Notes: generated by a model not told the origin, from the letters alone. A stretch of DNA of 64,000 nucleotides from Tritrichomonas musculus (GCA_039105265.1 JAPFFF010000061.1:310001-374000); one strand, 5' to 3'. Shown: positions 36,574-45,418, counted from the stretch's first letter. A program made the numbers and translations.

Positions 36574-36909
36574 GCATTCGGAAGTTGGTTTAAAAACATC
36601 ATTAACGGAGCAAAAAACGTAATTGGAAAAGCATTACCGGTACTGAAAAAAGGTGCTGAAATCGTGTCAAAAGTCGCTCCAGTACTTGGCGGGGCGATAG
36701 GAGGACCTGTAAGAAATGTAATCAATAAAATAGGCGATTTTGCAGGAAAATTTGCTGGCAATAAATCGCTGCCTTTGGCAGGGCCTTTCGAAGGAAAGTA
36801 TTTGGGAGTAAATGGAGCGGGGATAAGAAATACAAATAATAGTTGGTCTCAGCAAATTGCAGGGCCTGTAGGAAATCCAGGAAGATTTGATATTCCTTTG
36901 TTGAAGTAA
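36571..36909 (+). CDS. Fossil Polinton gene: MAFGSWFK small amphipathic protein B
   Basis: This 112-residue protein starts MAFGSWFKNIINGAKNVIGK. It continues with a Gly/Ala/Val-rich amphipathic stretch (VSKVAPVLGGAIGGP, about 43-57) and ends Gly/Asn/Pro-rich. The composition is like adenovirus pVI and other membrane-disrupting virion peptides. It is a paralogue of the 72-residue protein at 34,459 on the other strand. Role by analogy only. Confidence 0.55.
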   Translation: MAFGSWFKNIINGAKNVIGKALPVLKKGAEIVSKVAPVLGGAIGGPVRNVINKIGDFAGKFAGNKSLPLAGPFEGKYLGVNGAGIRNTNNSWSQQIAGPVGNPGRFDIPLLK

Positions 36910-36941
36910 GATGAATTTTATTTGTGTTTATTGAAAAGGAA

Positions 36942-37286
36942 ATGAACGACATCAAAGTAATTGAGCCTATCTCAAAGCATACGAAAGAGTTTGATACAGT
37001 TGATGAATTCAATTTATACTATAACAAGAATAAAGAAGAGATGGATAAACTTACGACGCATAAACTCAATAAATTATATCTCATAAAAGGGTATCGAATA
37101 ACGAGAATCAAGAATGTGTTGAGCCTCAAAAAAATGAAGCAAAATTCACAATATGAAAATGACCTTGGCAACGAGCTAGATGAACTAAAAAAAGAGATAC
37201 AGCAAATGAAAGAAACAATAAATAACATCATACATTTCTTAAATCCTCAGACTGAGATAGAAGTTTCTCCCCCCTCTGATACCTGA
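36942..37286 (+). CDS. Fossil Polinton gene: small coiled-coil protein
   Basis: This 114-residue protein (start at 36,942, MNDIKV) has a helical basic middle (HKLNKLYLIKGYRITRIKNV) that could be a helix-turn-helix. It ends in a coiled coil beginning NDLGNELDELKKEIQQMKE. The phrase DLGNELDEL also starts the coiled coil of the ExxGC/YN proteins at 21,061 and 52,689, which hints at a shared module. It overlaps the convergent ATPase gene by 40 bp. Confidence 0.55.
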   Translation: MNDIKVIEPISKHTKEFDTVDEFNLYYNKNKEEMDKLTTHKLNKLYLIKGYRITRIKNVLSLKKMKQNSQYENDLGNELDELKKEIQQMKETINNIIHFLNPQTEIEVSPPSDT

Positions 37287-38062
37287 ACAATTAGACAGGA
37301 ATGAGAATCTGGATTATAATTTTTTTCTTCAGATAATTGCCTATACATATTGTAGAACTCCTCAAAGTCCAAATTACTTGCTGATTGGGAATAAATATAG
37401 TGTAGTTGTTGACGGTTGAAGCAAGGAAAAACGAACAAAGTTGTAATCTCATTTTTGATATGTGGTTTGATGCCTTTCCATCCTTGAATCAATAAAAAGT
37501 AGGAAATATTTGTGTGTCTGCATCTTCGGAGCTGTTGGGAGAAAAACGATTCTTCGGACGAAAATAGTTTGTTGTTTGAGATGTCATCAAAAAGTATCAA
37601 TGTATGGAGGAAATCTTTGCTGAAATCAGTAATGTGAAGCACCTTGAACATATCATTTTTTTGTCCATCATCTAATCGTTCCTCCAATCTTTCTCGCTTG
37701 ACAAGATAGTAGAGGTTCTTTGCAGCAATTAATTCAGTGATAAAATCGACTGCCATCTTCTCGGAAACGGTAATATATGGCATTTTGATGAGGTGTTTGA
37801 GAGATTGGAAACTCCTATCGTTTTCGTCGCCATTTTTCGTGATATAGATTAGTAGATGATGTGTGTCGAGCAGACTTATTTTGATGATTTCTTGGAGAAC
37901 GATGACAGTTTTTCCAGAATTTTGTTTCCCGACAATTACATTTACAGAATTGTATTTGATATGAATATCATCGTGGATTGGTTCGATTAATGCACCCGAT
38001 AAATTATTTGCGTTTTGTTTCAAAGTTTCTGAGACAATAGAATTAATTACTTTTAAAATCAT
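37247..38062 (-). CDS. Fossil Polinton gene: A32-type genome-packaging ATPase
   Basis: This 271-residue FtsK/HerA-type ATPase has Walker A GKQNSGKT (residues 45-52) and Walker B LHTLILFDDIS (152-162). A following TNISYFLLIQGWK segment carries the sensor glutamine. It is weakly similar to the element 1 ATPase beyond these motifs, which again marks element 3 as a separate lineage. It would package DNA into the capsid. Start context is AGTAAATG. Confidence 0.85.
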   Translation of the reverse strand: MILKVINSIVSETLKQNANNLSGALIEPIHDDIHIKYNSVNVIVGKQNSGKTVIVLQEIIKISLLDTHHLLIYITKNGDENDRSFQSLKHLIKMPYITVSEKMAVDFITELIAAKNLYYLVKRERLEERLDDGQKNDMFKVLHITDFSKDFLHTLILFDDISNNKLFSSEESFFSQQLRRCRHTNISYFLLIQGWKGIKPHIKNEITTLFVFPCFNRQQLHYIYSQSASNLDFEEFYNMYRQLSEEKNYNPDSHSCLIVQVSEGGETSISV

Positions 38063-38107
38063 TTACTTCTCAAAAGACTGCAAAAAAAATGTTTAGGAGT
38101 GATATAT

Positions 38108-40111
38108 TTATTGTAAGAATACTTCATCATCTTCTGCGTCCCATTCACCATTACGTTCTTGATTATATTCTGGTGTGATACCATCATGCCATTCACCTCC
38201 TTCATCATCATTTTGATGGGTGTACTGTATGTTCTGCGGTTCTTGTCCAGTATATCTATCATGAATCAAATTTTCTCTTTCACGTTCATTGACTTCTTGA
38301 GCTGATACGACCATAGCATGTCCGAAATCATTATAAATCTTATTTCTGAGTTGTGCTCTTTGTTGAACAGACCAATGCTCTCCGTTAGTATGAAGAACAT
38401 GTAATAAAAGGCTTGAAACTTCTGCATCAATCATTCGTTTTCCTTCACTCTTCTTACACCATTTCTTGAACTCTTCTGATTCTGTTGAAGTGAAATGACG
38501 TTTTTGAGCAACTGTATTAAGTATATAGTGTTTCCATAACTTTGACGTTGCCATCATGATTAGTCTTGCCTTGAATTTAGGAGTGATATCGAGTATGTTT
38601 TGAGTCCTAAGATGGTTAATAACATCTTCAACAACATGACTAACAACATAATCGCGGAATCTAGCAAAGGCATTCTTTCGCTTCTCCTTAACGAAACTGT
38701 ACCCATCTAACTTGTAATCTCTCCATGATTCAGGCATTGTGTAACCTGTCATTTCACCTAAATGATGTGGATTTCCGTTGAGGTCATTATTATAAGAATA
38801 ATTCAATTTCTCCTTGAGATATATTGGAACAGTGATTGATTTTCCGCCATGTTCATTCCTATATTGTTTTCTAGCAGCTGCATCATAATCTGTATAGAAA
38901 TTAAATCGCGCAGGCCAATCGGACTTTGCTGTTGTGTATCCATTAATGTATATTGGATGGTTGTTACCATTTTTAATAATAATATCTGGAATATTATCTC
39001 CGTTAACATCTTCATCTGATACAGACCATGGGGCGCTATTAGGATTTGCTGCGTTTCTTTTATTAACAATATCTTGAGCTCCAGTAAAGGTCATTGCTTT
39101 TCTTCTTCTTTTGATGTCTTTTTTATTGTCAAGAACGATATCCCATAATGCATTCATTCCTTGTTTTGGTCCGCCAACTCTACCGACTCTTTGTCGTGAA
39201 TGCCTTAGTGATTCAATCGCTATTCTTTGAATTTCTTCGACATTGTTTGCTATTGTATTGATATCTACAGGATTTTGAGCAAAAGAATTGTAATAATCGA
39301 CTAATTGCTGTAAATTTACTTGTTGTGCCATTTGATTTTGAAATAAAATTGTATTATTATTGTTGTTATTTTGAGGTGTTGAAGGAGGTCTTCTCAATTC
39401 ATTTAAGGGATTTAATTCTGGAAAAGTCTCTCCTGCTCCAAATCTAAAGAAAAATCCAGAATACTCTTGAGGTTCCCTATGTGGAGTTTCTGGAGGACTT
39501 GATGGAGGGACAGAAGGAAGAGGAATAACGTTATTATCGCTGGAAGCAACTTCACTCTGTAAATATACTCTATCGACAAAATGTTGAAGACTTTCTGGAT
39601 AAATACGTCTGACATATTTATGATGAATGTTGTCATTTGCGGAAAAATTATGAGAATCGAGTATAGATATAGCATTTCGAATAATATTTTTTGTAAAAGC
39701 CTTTTTCCTATACTTTTCTAAGACCCTTCTGTCAATTCTCTCGGATAATTCGTCATAAAATTGAGTAGTATTTTGAATCCAAGAACTGAATCTGTAGTCA
39801 GTTGTGTCTTTAAAATCAATGTTATAATCTAAGGGTCGATCTACTGGATACTCCTCTTGAACCCTTTCAATGAAATGATTTATTGAATTTTCATTTACAA
39901 TATTTCCTTCATAAAGACCGAAATTGAATTCATTAAGAGGTTCTATCAAACGACTGGCATATGATTCAGCCTTAAGTAAATATCCACCTGCCGTAGTAGT
40001 GATATTGAATCCCAGTTCATTGTTGAGTCTATTACAATATCCTAATAATTTTTGCGTGTTATTACCTTGTAATACATGACCTACTTTGAGTATTGTATTT
40101 GTTTTACTCAT
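38108..40111 (-). CDS. Fossil Polinton gene: large unknown protein
   Basis: I do not recognise this 667-residue protein. Residues 1-190 are helical (VGHVLQGNNTQKLLGYCNRL and similar). Residues 200-260 form a Pro/Ser/Asn-rich linker with a poly-Asn run. The middle holds DEDVNGDNIPDIIIKNGN, a calcium-loop-like DxNxD motif, followed by PIYINGYTTAKSDWPARFNF. The C-terminus is helical and ends very acidic. Placement after the ATPase on the same strand suggests a virion or assembly protein. The start lies in a T7-G-TAAAATAAATG context. Confidence 0.5.
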   Translation of the reverse strand: MSKTNTILKVGHVLQGNNTQKLLGYCNRLNNELGFNITTTAGGYLLKAESYASRLIEPLNEFNFGLYEGNIVNENSINHFIERVQEEYPVDRPLDYNIDFKDTTDYRFSSWIQNTTQFYDELSERIDRRVLEKYRKKAFTKNIIRNAISILDSHNFSANDNIHHKYVRRIYPESLQHFVDRVYLQSEVASSDNNVIPLPSVPPSSPPETPHREPQEYSGFFFRFGAGETFPELNPLNELRRPPSTPQNNNNNNTILFQNQMAQQVNLQQLVDYYNSFAQNPVDINTIANNVEEIQRIAIESLRHSRQRVGRVGGPKQGMNALWDIVLDNKKDIKRRRKAMTFTGAQDIVNKRNAANPNSAPWSVSDEDVNGDNIPDIIIKNGNNHPIYINGYTTAKSDWPARFNFYTDYDAAARKQYRNEHGGKSITVPIYLKEKLNYSYNNDLNGNPHHLGEMTGYTMPESWRDYKLDGYSFVKEKRKNAFARFRDYVVSHVVEDVINHLRTQNILDITPKFKARLIMMATSKLWKHYILNTVAQKRHFTSTESEEFKKWCKKSEGKRMIDAEVSSLLLHVLHTNGEHWSVQQRAQLRNKIYNDFGHAMVVSAQEVNERERENLIHDRYTGQEPQNIQYTHQNDDEGGEWHDGITPEYNQERNGEWDAEDDEVFLQ

Positions 40112-40138
40112 TTATTTTACAAAAAAATAACAGTCTGT

Positions 40139-40666
40139 TTATATGCCACATTCCTTGATAAACCTACCATAATCCTTGCTTAGATCGGCACAATTAGGGT
40201 GTTTCGACTTAATTCTAGTATCTATTTCTTCAATCAAAAAGCCTGCGTCATATTGAAACATCTGATGATATTCAATCTCTTTGCCGTCCTTAGTTGTAAA
40301 TTTCTTTGGTTCCCTTACAATAACTACGTCCTGTATCTTGTTTTTTCCGTTCTTTGCTGTGTCGATTGAGTAGTGGCTTCCCTTCTTGTTAAAGCATAAA
40401 TATACCTTTTCGCTGTCAAATAATTCACACAATTCTTTGTATAGAAACTGTTGATTTTTATAAATTGAGACGACTAAGGGCCTGCAAACTATTCTATTGG
40501 CGTTAAATTTGTCAGGAAAGAGATACTCTTTGTCGATGATGATGTAGAATTCGTAGGCTGAATCTATAATCGGATCTTTCTCTTTGTGGGCCTCAATATA
40601 TTCCTCCAATTTATCACACAATTTATTGACAGACAAGTAAAGTGGCTTTGTGTTTGTCATTTGCAT
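40139..40666 (-). CDS. Fossil Polinton gene: 22.6-kb/40.1-kb family protein
   Basis: This 175-residue protein is related to those at 22,623-23,126 and 12,154-12,474. It shares PLYLSVNKLCDKLEEYI, then NRIVCRPLVVSIYKNQQFLY, KELCELFDSEKVYLCFNKKG and TKDGKEIEYHQMFQYDAGF. No catalytic motif is apparent. The family appears in three elements, so it is probably an element function and not a passenger. Confidence 0.6.
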   Translation of the reverse strand: MQMTNTKPLYLSVNKLCDKLEEYIEAHKEKDPIIDSAYEFYIIIDKEYLFPDKFNANRIVCRPLVVSIYKNQQFLYKELCELFDSEKVYLCFNKKGSHYSIDTAKNGKNKIQDVVIVREPKKFTTKDGKEIEYHQMFQYDAGFLIEEIDTRIKSKHPNCADLSKDYGRFIKECGI

Positions 40667-40987
40667 TGGGGATAAAAAATTATTTGTTTCAGAAAAAGTT
40701 TCAAAAAAGTTGATTTTAATAATTTTAAAATGAATAAATTGTATACAAAAATTTTATTAATACCTTTTTCACATCACATGTCATACAAAAATTTTATCAA
40801 AATTATGTTCATATCACCACTTTCCATCCATTGAAAGACCTTAATTTAGGCAATTTATTGACACAAAAAGGTGAATGCAAAATGCCCTATAGTGATAGGG
40901 GGTTTTCTGACAACACTCTGGAGGTCAAAAAAGTGCCAAAATTGGGGTAGTTGGAGACAAAAAAGTGCCAAAATTAGGGGTGTTTGA

Positions 40988-41018
40988 GGGGATTGAAGAC
41001 CGGAGGTCTGAAATCACC
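40988..41018. repeat. 31-bp hairpin repeat, copy 1
   Basis: The unit begins GGGGATTGAAGACCGGAGG and ends GAAATCACC, with arms AGACC/GGTCT. Copies of the same length lie at 42,950-42,980 (same strand) and 45,031-45,061 (opposite strand). Between this copy and the one at 45,031 the stem is kept although stem bases differ. Confidence 0.6.
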
Positions 41019-41150
41019 GCAAACGTATACTACTATAAAGACAGGATTAGATTATTTTTTTATAATATTTTGAATGATCTTTTCACAAAAAGTTCAAAAC
41101 TTTCCCATATTATACATCAAGCAATCTATCATATAAAAACACCTTAAAAA

Positions 41151-41235
41151 CTAGGCTTTTGTGTCCGAAATTTTTTATATTCAAAAAGTTAAAAAAAAGT
41201 ATCCAAAAATATCCAATTTGGATACAAAAGCCTAG
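41151..41235. repeat. 85-bp fold-back with 16-bp arms
   Basis: CTAGGCTTTTGTGTCC at 41,151-41,166 is mirrored at 41,220-41,235 with one mismatch. It could be a small MITE-like hairpin or terminator. Confidence 0.6.
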
Positions 41236-42143
41236 CTTAAAAATGGATTTTTTGCAACATTTTCAAACAAATTTTATCAAACTTACCAAAATAACATTAA
41301 TTCTGTTCGTTTACTAGGGACATCATCAAATCTAGAAATTATTTATGTCAAATTTATAAATTTGACTATTTATTTATTCATTATTCAAATACAAGTTCTT
41401 TTCCTCAAGTTTCATGGGTTTATTTTACCAGTTATTTCAATTTAATATGAATTTCAAAAAAATCTTCAACCTTACTCTTTTTTAGAGTTTTTTATACGTT
41501 TTATACGTTTTTATTCAAATAATACAGATATTTTTAATTGATTTCGCGATTTCAAAAAAATCGTATCTTTCGTCTGGCGTTTGCTGATGTCCATGCTTTA
41601 AAAAAATAATTTTTATAACATTTCTTCAGAATTTGTCCACTGGCCTGATGTAATTTCATCTTCTGGATTGACTTTAAGTTCAGCCGAAATCTCTGGAATA
41701 TATCCAACCATTTGACCTTTTTTCAAAAATTTCCCATTGAGACTCGCTGAGTATTCCATTTTCAGAAGCCCATGATAGCTCTTTCATTAATTCTTCCATT
41801 AAAAAAGTAAAGAGAACTTAGAGTTTTTTATTTTTAATCAGAAAATGCTTCTGTTATGATCTTTTTCAATTGCTTCCAAAAATAATTATACATAAAATAC
41901 AACGAGATATCTTATATTGATCTAGCTTAACTTCATTTTTAAAAACATTGAAAAAGTTTTAAAAAGTATTGAAAAAGTGGATTTTAAATGAAGCACAACT
42001 CTGTGTAGAAGCAAAATTAACATATAAAACCTATATAATTTTTAATCTATATATTGCGAAGTTTAATGTAACAGAAAGCTTTTTTTTGACCCTCACCCTT
42101 AAAGCAGCATCCATTCTCAAAAAGTTATATTTTGATAAGATTA

Positions 42144-42351
42144 ATTCAAAATTTTGAATAGAAAGTGTATTTTTTACTCAAATTTATTACTATTTTTATA
42201 TCATTTTTCCCGACGTCTACATACCTCCTAGCGGGCGTCGAGCGCAGCTGAGCGAAGCGGAGACCCCGCGGCTGGAGGTAAGACGCGGGTAAAAATAAAG
42301 AAACCTGTAAAATTTGAGTAAAAAATACACTTTCTATTCAAAATTTTGAAT
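42144..42351. mobile_element. 208-bp fold-back element with GC-rich heart
   Basis: Two perfect 42-bp arms (42,144-42,185 and 42,310-42,351) contain the palindrome ATTCAAAATTTTGAAT. They enclose a GC-rich centre that folds further through CCCG, GACGTC and ACCTCC against GGAGGT, AGAC and CGGG. The centre has the GACCCCGCGG core also seen at 10,405. It is probably a MITE-like fold-back insertion. Confidence 0.65.
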
Positions 42352-42478
42352 GACCTCTGCGAATTAGTTAAACTTTTTGTATTTTCATCAAAACTTTTTG
42401 AGAGGGGGATGCTGCTTTTAACTGTATAACAATAATATGCATTGAAAATGTATAATTGATATAATTGGTAATTGAAAA

Positions 42479-42501
42479 GGGGGCTTGGGGGCGGAGCCCC
42501 C
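42479..42501. repeat. GC-rich hairpin
   Basis: GGGGGCT and AGCCCCC face each other across a nine-base loop in AT-rich DNA, followed by five A on the plus strand (T run on the other strand). It looks like a terminator-type hairpin. Confidence 0.5.
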
Positions 42502-42532
42502 AAAAATTCTTGTTTATTTATAAAAATTATTT

Positions 42533-42789
42533 GGAATCTGCGGACGGTTATTTAAAAAATTTTGGAGAACGTTTATTTATAAAATTTTTTGACTTTAATT
42601 TTCTGAGCCTATTGAATTATAAAATTTTATTAAAATTGGAATCTGCGGACGGTTAGATGATTTTTCAATGATCTGCAGCGGTTAGCAGACTAATATTTCA
42701 TGAAAAAATACGTTATTTTTTTAAAAATATATGTAGAATCTGCGGACGGTTATAAAATTTATTCGTTAATTGGAATCAGCGGACGGTTA
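42533..42789. repeat. Five interspersed GGAATCTGCGGACGGTTA repeats
   Basis: Copies lie at 42,533, 42,638, 42,671 (shorter), 42,735 and 42,772. They keep the core TGCGGACGGTTA with small changes and are separated by unrelated AT-rich DNA of 15-90 bp. The pattern resembles an iteron array or binding-site cluster just outside Polinton 4. Confidence 0.65.
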
Positions 42790-42949
42790 ATAAAAGTAAA
42801 TTTAATCATTTACGTATAAAATTTATGTTTTCAATTTTTGACTTTTGAGATTTGAGGATGAAATTTATGAAGGGGTGATGAATCTGTGGTGTTGTAAATT
42901 GAATAATATGTTCGTGTTTTAATTTATGATTTTAAATTCTTGAGTTACT

Positions 42950-42980
42950 GGGGTTTTAGGACGAAGGTATAAAATCACAG
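42950..42980. repeat. 31-bp hairpin repeat, copy 2
   Basis: This is a degenerate copy of the unit at 40,988 (GGGGTTTTAGGACGAAGG to AAAATCACAG). The similarity continues downstream into a TATACGACGA/TATACTACTA phrase, so both copies are parts of a somewhat longer repeat. Confidence 0.5.
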
Positions 42981-43022
42981 TAAATATATACGACGATATT
43001 TATTCTTATATTTCAAAAGATA

Positions 43023-43420
43023 AGTAGTTAATAAATTGTCCTGACAATTTGACCACTTTTCGTTCATTTTTCGTTCTAAACGACCACTTTTTCAATAAAA
43101 ACAAGACCAAATGACCATTTTTTTTGAAAAATTTGACCATTTGGAGAACTTTTTGATAGATTCCTTTTAATAATTTGAACATGAATTTGACCTTTTTGGT
43201 CGATTTTCTTTGAAAAATTTGACCTTTTAAGACCTTTTATTTCAAGAAAGTGAACCATTTGACCTCCTAATTTATACTCGTCCTGAAAACCGCTATATAA
43301 AGTACTAAATGACCTTCAAATTATGAATTTTTACTTAAAAAGTGGGTCATTTGACCTATTTTTATGAAATTCTCAAAACTAATTGTCCTGAAAACCGCTA
43401 TATAGGTGAAAATTAAGCAC
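43023..43420. repeat. Left terminal inverted repeat of element 4
   Basis: This 398-bp block is the inverted partner of 13,084-13,509, with about six substitutions and lacking a 29-bp internal segment of that copy. It starts with AG at the outer end, as Polinton termini usually do. It could alternatively pair with the copy at 13 kb as ends of one large interval, but the AG polarity favours two separate elements facing each other. Confidence 0.8.
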
Positions 43421-43484
43421 ATTAAAATTTTACTTCAAAAAGTTTCCCATCCACATTTTTCAATTATTATTCTAAAGTTTTTTC

Positions 43485-43620
43485 AAAATTAATTTATTTT
43501 CTATTATTATTATTTTTTTATTAAATTGAATTATCATTCAAAATTAATTTATTTTCTATCATTATTATTTTTTTAATAAATTGAATTATCATTCAAAATT
43601 AATTTATTCTCCAAATAATT
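43485..43620. repeat. AT-rich tandem repeat, period about 60 bp
   Basis: The phrase TTCAAAATTAATTTATT recurs three times with intervening TCTATTATTATT runs. It forms a low-complexity subterminal array just inside the TIR. Confidence 0.6.
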
Positions 43621-44025
43621 TTTTTAAAAAAGCATTTATCAGAAAAAGTTTTGCATCCATATTAATTAAATTAATTTAAAACATTAATGAATATTATAAA
43701 TATATTTTAATAATTAAATTAATTTAACAAATAAAGTTAATAAATGAAATGATTCCCAACACCCTTTTAAAAAGTTAAAAATTTTAATGATATGACTATT
43801 TATTTTCAATTAAAATTATAATTGAATACTTTCACTTCATTTATAATATTAAACAAGTACAAACAATGAAACTACTAGAAACTATGAAACCTATGAAAGA
43901 AATGCAACCATTCAACTGTTCACTCAAATTAGAATTCACAGAAAAATTTCTAAGAAATGAAGTTATAGGCGCCGATAATGGAATTTCTTTGAAACGATTT
44001 TCTATTCTAATTTAATCATAAAATT

Positions 44026-44253
44026 CCTCCTAAAGAGGGTAAATAGAAAAAGATATGTTTTTTCTATTTGAAAGCAACACATCATCTAATAATAAAATTG
44101 TTATTAGTTTTGATATTTTTTTATAGAAACTACAGCGTTTCGGAGTTTCTGATACAAAATTGTTGATGAAACTTTTAATATTCTCAGACTTTTACACAAA
44201 GTCATTTTATTTATTATTTAGTAAACGGATTTAATAAATCCCTCTTTAGGAGG
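44026..44253. repeat. 228-bp fold-back with perfect 14-bp arms
   Basis: CCTCCTAAAGAGGG at 44,026-44,039 is inverted at 44,240-44,253. Each arm is itself a small hairpin (CCTC/GAGG). Nothing coding lies between. It could be a small inserted element or a subterminal structure. Confidence 0.5.
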
Positions 44254-44435
44254 AAAAAACCACTTTTTGAAAAGATTGAATTTCAGCAAAACAATCTTTT
44301 TACCGTTTTTTCTTTTTCAAAGGTTTACACAAACCTTTATTTTTATTATTCTATTTTAATTAATAAACGGCACCATTTTAAAAAACCAACTTTTTTCTTT
44401 TTTTATTTATTTTATTGAGATATCTTGAAAAAATT

Positions 44436-44715
44436 TGTTAACTTTAATTGTAGAGTTGAGTCGAGTTGAGATGAGATGAGATGAGATGAGATAACTCAAA
44501 AATTTTCTCTATCTTTAAAAAATTTGTTAACTTAAAAAAATTTGTTGACTTAAATTGTAGAGTTGAGTTGAGTTGTGAGTTGAGTTGAGTTGAGATGAGA
44601 TGAGATAACTCAAAAATTTTCTCTATCTTGAAAAAAATTTGTTAACTTAAAAAAATTTGTTGACTCTATAAATTGAGTTGGATGAGTTGAGTGAGATAAC
44701 TCAAAAAAATTTCCA
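44436..44715. repeat. GAGTTGAG/GAGATGAG minisatellite
   Basis: Three rounds of a compound unit are visible. Runs of GAGTTGA/GATGA are followed by GATAACTCAAAAATTTTCTC and AAAATTTGTTAACTT phrases. It lies just upstream of the first gene of element 4. Confidence 0.7.
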
Positions 44716-44740
44716 ACACAATTTTTTTCTCGTTATTAAA

Positions 44741-45181
44741 ATGCCAATTCAAACTTCAATTTCTGGTCTCAATTTTATATTTTTTGATGATATTCCTGAA
44801 GAATCAATGAAAATTAAAGATATGTATGATAATATAACTTTTTCAGATAACCAATATTTCTATTATCATGATGAAGCTAATGATATTGACTATTTCTATT
44901 CAAAATTTCAAGAAGAAATTTATAGACCTCTCAAAATTGTTGAATTGAAAAATGGTTCTAAATGTGTTTTCTTAAAAGATTCAAAAGGAAATAGAATAAT
45001 TTTAAATATTAAAAAACTACATATAGAAGAGGTGATTTCCGACCTTCGGTCGTCAATCCCCACTTCCATGGTCATGAAGAAGGATCATCTTGGAAACCTT
45101 GAGAATTCGTTAACGATTTCCGTTGCTGGGTTGGATTTAAGAATTGGGTGTTTATGGAGTTCAGATTGGATTCGGGAATGA
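44741..45181 (+). CDS. Fossil Polinton gene: protein with HNH-associated C-domain
   Basis: This 146-residue protein (start at 44,741, MPIQTS) is related to the last 90 residues of the HNH endonuclease at 20,415: FFDDIPEESMKIKDMYDNIT against FVNELPDDVIKVDYYQSKKT, and CVFLKDSKGNRIILNIKKL against VVYLRDADNRRVGLYVKIF. The domain therefore occurs both alone and fused to HNH. Its tail overlaps a 31-bp hairpin repeat at 45,031-45,061, and the last 45 residues look unrelated to the family. Function unknown. Confidence 0.55.
   Translation: MPIQTSISGLNFIFFDDIPEESMKIKDMYDNITFSDNQYFYYHDEANDIDYFYSKFQEEIYRPLKIVELKNGSKCVFLKDSKGNRIILNIKKLHIEEVISDLRSSIPTSMVMKKDHLGNLENSLTISVAGLDLRIGCLWSSDWIRE
45031..45061. 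repeat. 31-bp hairpin repeat, copy 3 (inside a gene end)
   Basis: This is the reverse-complement form of the unit at 40,988. The arms here are CGACC and GGTCG around TTC. It lies within the coding part of the 44,741-45,181 gene, where similarity to the related domain stops. Confidence 0.6.
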
Positions 45182-45418
45182 AGGGTTGGTGATGAATTTA
45201 TGTGATCCTTGAGAAATGATTCGAAAGTGAAGGTCTGGGAAGTTAGGACTGGAATCACCGGAGGTCTTGGAGGTTGAGATGTGAGGGTTGATTTGAAGGG
45301 TTGGAAGGGGCAGATAGGGATCATAAGTTTTGCGATAAAGTGGTCTGAGATGATGTGAAAATGTAAAACGATGGTCTTTAGATATCTTTTATAATATTTT
45401 TATTTGACATAAAATAAG

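Larger units (their letters stand above)
28253..40666. mobile_element. Polinton element 3
   Basis: This fossil Polinton carries small basic protein, integrase, protein-primed PolB, two MAFGSWFK proteins, a major-capsid candidate, a packaging ATPase, a large unknown protein and a 22.6-kb family gene. All core genes are open, so it looks close to whole, with no obvious break in the core genes. Terminal repeats were not identified. The half from 28.2 to 33.6 kb looks richer in GC than the half from 34.4 to 40.7 kb, so it may be a mosaic or two abutting elements. Confidence 0.7.
40667..43022. other. Repeat-rich spacer between Polintons 3 and 4
   Basis: No convincing gene lies in this 2.4-kb stretch. 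It holds a CCCTATAGTGATAGGG palindrome near 40,885, tandem AAAAAAGTGCCAAAATT phrases near 40,930-40,975, and the separate hairpins and repeats listed below. A weak coding-like remnant on the minus strand near 41,640-41,800 could not be assigned. Confidence 0.5.

Noticed and set aside
41640-41807. A possible small gene on the minus strand
   Set aside because: There are short coding-like stretches but no continuous convincing frame and no recognised relative. Origin (host or element) could not be decided.
13084-43420. A single 30-kb Polinton bounded by the two inverted repeats
   Set aside because: The AG terminus points outward at 13,509 and 43,023. Polinton 1 and 4 genes lie on the outer sides, and the interval holds a host gene, a DNA element and other Polintons.
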